Shown piece by piece: positions 63,110-64,000 of a stretch of 64,000 nucleotides of DNA. Source of the DNA: a bacterium (lineage in GTDB: Bacteria; SAR324; XYD2-FULL-50-16); assembly GCA_018829445.1 (NCBI GenBank), contig JAHJTV010000093.1, positions 62,001 to 126,000 on the forward strand. Reading direction: 5' to 3'. The first letter of the stretch is position 1. Each line of letters begins with the position of its first letter. The notes below the pieces were generated by a model, which worked only from the letters and a program-made list of their open reading frames with translations, ran no database searches and was not told where the DNA came from. The translations under genes and the position numbers were made by a program.

Positions 63110-63763
63110 TTATTTAAACACGGAAATGTATTGGTACATCATCAAATAATGGGAGAGGCTTCCAAACATGACGAAGATATGGAAGATTTCATGGGCTCCG
63201 AATCGATTGGGCCAGGGATTAGGGCGATTGGCAGCGTAAATCAAAGCGCCAACAGTATACAATAATCCACCGCTTATCAACCAGAAGAAAGCTCTTGGTT
63301 GAAGAGCATTCGCGATGGGACCAATGCCCAGGATAGCCAACCAACCCATGGCAACATAGACTGTTGCTGTTAGCCACCTGGGAGCATGAATCCAGAATAT
63401 TTTGAGGAGCAATCCACCCACGACAAGGCCCCAAACAACTCCAAACAGGAGCCAACCAATAGAGTATCGAAGGGGAATCAAACAAATTGGGGTGTAGCTG
63501 GTTGCGATCATAACAAATACCATCACATGATCCACCCGCTTTAAACGCAGAACACCTTTTTCGGAAAGAGGCAGCCAATGATAAAGAGTGCTTGCAAGAT
63601 AAAGAAGCACCATTCCAACACCGAAGATGCTGAAAGTAACAATATGCCAGATTTTTAAGGGGTCAATTGATTTTTGAACTAATAGTACTAATCCTAGAAT
63701 AGCTAGGAGAAAGGCGATAAAATGAGTCAAACCGTTGATTGGCTCACGAAATTGTTTTAGCAT
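63110..63763 (-). CDS. Hemolysin III / PAQR family membrane protein
   Basis: A 217-residue, seven-helix membrane protein of the TrhA/YqfA (hemolysin III) group. EPINGLTHFIAFLLAILGLVLLV, LYLASTLYHWLPLSEKGVLRLKRVDHVMVFVMIATSYTP and the C-terminal FGAHEIFHIFVMFGSLSHYLMM contain the Ser/His/Asp/His residues thought to bind a metal. Members affect membrane fluidity or lipids; hemolytic activity is not a safe inference. It reads toward the cassette array, opposite to cassette orientation, so it is probably outside the array. Confidence 0.9.
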   Translation of the reverse strand: MLKQFREPINGLTHFIAFLLAILGLVLLVQKSIDPLKIWHIVTFSIFGVGMVLLYLASTLYHWLPLSEKGVLRLKRVDHVMVFVMIATSYTPICLIPLRYSIGWLLFGVVWGLVVGGLLLKIFWIHAPRWLTATVYVAMGWLAILGIGPIANALQPRAFFWLISGGLLYTVGALIYAANRPNPWPNRFGAHEIFHIFVMFGSLSHYLMMYQYISVFK

Positions 63764-63885
63764 GCGGTTAATAGTAAAGGGATTTTATGAGTAACGAGAT
63801 TCAAAACAGAATGAAAACCCCTATTATAGCATTTATTGGATATTTTTTCGGTTCAGTGTGTAAAACAAATGTAAATTCGTATGAG

Positions 63886-63915
63886 ATGATAAGAACTTGC
63901 TTTTCGAGTGTGAAG
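63886..63915 (+). repeat. Right copy of 30-bp direct repeat
   Basis: Matches 44098-44127 with two mismatches, the first 21 bases being identical. It lies about 120 bp upstream of the hemolysin-III gene's start, in a stretch (63764-64000) with no gene I can support. It is a candidate right attachment site for an island of about 19.8 kb. Confidence 0.7.
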
Positions 63916-64000
63916 TTTTTCGCCCCACAAAATCTGGTGAGCATACTAATCATGCAAATAGGTATCATATCACCCAATTTAGGTGGCAAATGGGAATAAT

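Noticed and set aside
63787..63999. Overlapping plus- and minus-strand frames at the right edge
   Set aside because: The two frames mirror each other, contain the 30-bp repeat, and neither resembles a protein family.

Overview
The window looks like the chromosome of a Gram-negative, moderately AT-rich bacterium. A tripartite RND efflux system, a TolC-type outer-membrane protein, DsbD, YacG and a DUF465 protein all point to a proteobacterium or a close relative. The sequence gives no closer placement; no rRNA or complete tRNA is present. The left half is mostly housekeeping and stable. The right half is accessory DNA rich in mobile-element debris.

Layout. 1-1839: an open reading frame with no stop that runs off the left edge. 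2027-8239: RND pump, adaptor and outer-membrane channel on the minus strand, divergent from an orphan sensor kinase (8968-10281). 10588-17009: phosphohexomutase, DUF465 protein, prepilin peptidase, branched-chain aminotransferase, YacG and DsbD. 17038-19136: L-serine dehydratase and a receiver-only response regulator. 19614-24581: two tandem glycogen phosphorylases. 25017-29539: a LytM-like protein that has lost its zinc ligands, a CDP-alcohol phosphatidyltransferase, DeoD and an ABC-class ATPase. 29719-31038: first copy of an IS481-like element. 31083-35318: a SorC-type regulator divergent from an NAD(P)-fold oxidoreductase and a degenerate M24 peptidase homologue, a small system of unknown substrate. 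35810-41286: Ca/Na antiporter, arsM-acr3-arsC-arsR and a TauE/SafE permease, lying between fragments that resemble tRNA-Pro 3' ends.

42451-44002 encode a LysE exporter and an AraC regulator. 44247-46884 is a graveyard: two broken tyrosine recombinases, a broken IS91-type transposase and the tail of an acyl-CoA synthetase. 47407-58764 is a coherent sugar-catabolism locus. It holds a DeoR regulator, a FucI/AraA-type isomerase, an RbsABC-type importer and a DUF2291 lipoprotein on one strand. On the other strand are a split transketolase and an FGGY kinase, behind a clear promoter with 10-bp-phased TTCG repeats. The likely logic is uptake, isomerisation to a ketose, phosphorylation, then transketolase cleavage.

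59228-60541 is a second copy of the IS481-like element. Next to it, 60642-62725 reads as an integron gene-cassette array without an integrase in view. Three cassettes (PIN toxin/Phd antitoxin; LysE exporter; ribbon-helix-helix protein) are separated by four attC-like sites whose outer boxes pair as integron theory predicts. A hemolysin-III protein follows. A 30-bp near-perfect direct repeat at 44098 and 63886 brackets the whole accessory block from the recombinase remnant to just past the hemolysin-III gene, and may mark a genomic island of about 19.8 kb.
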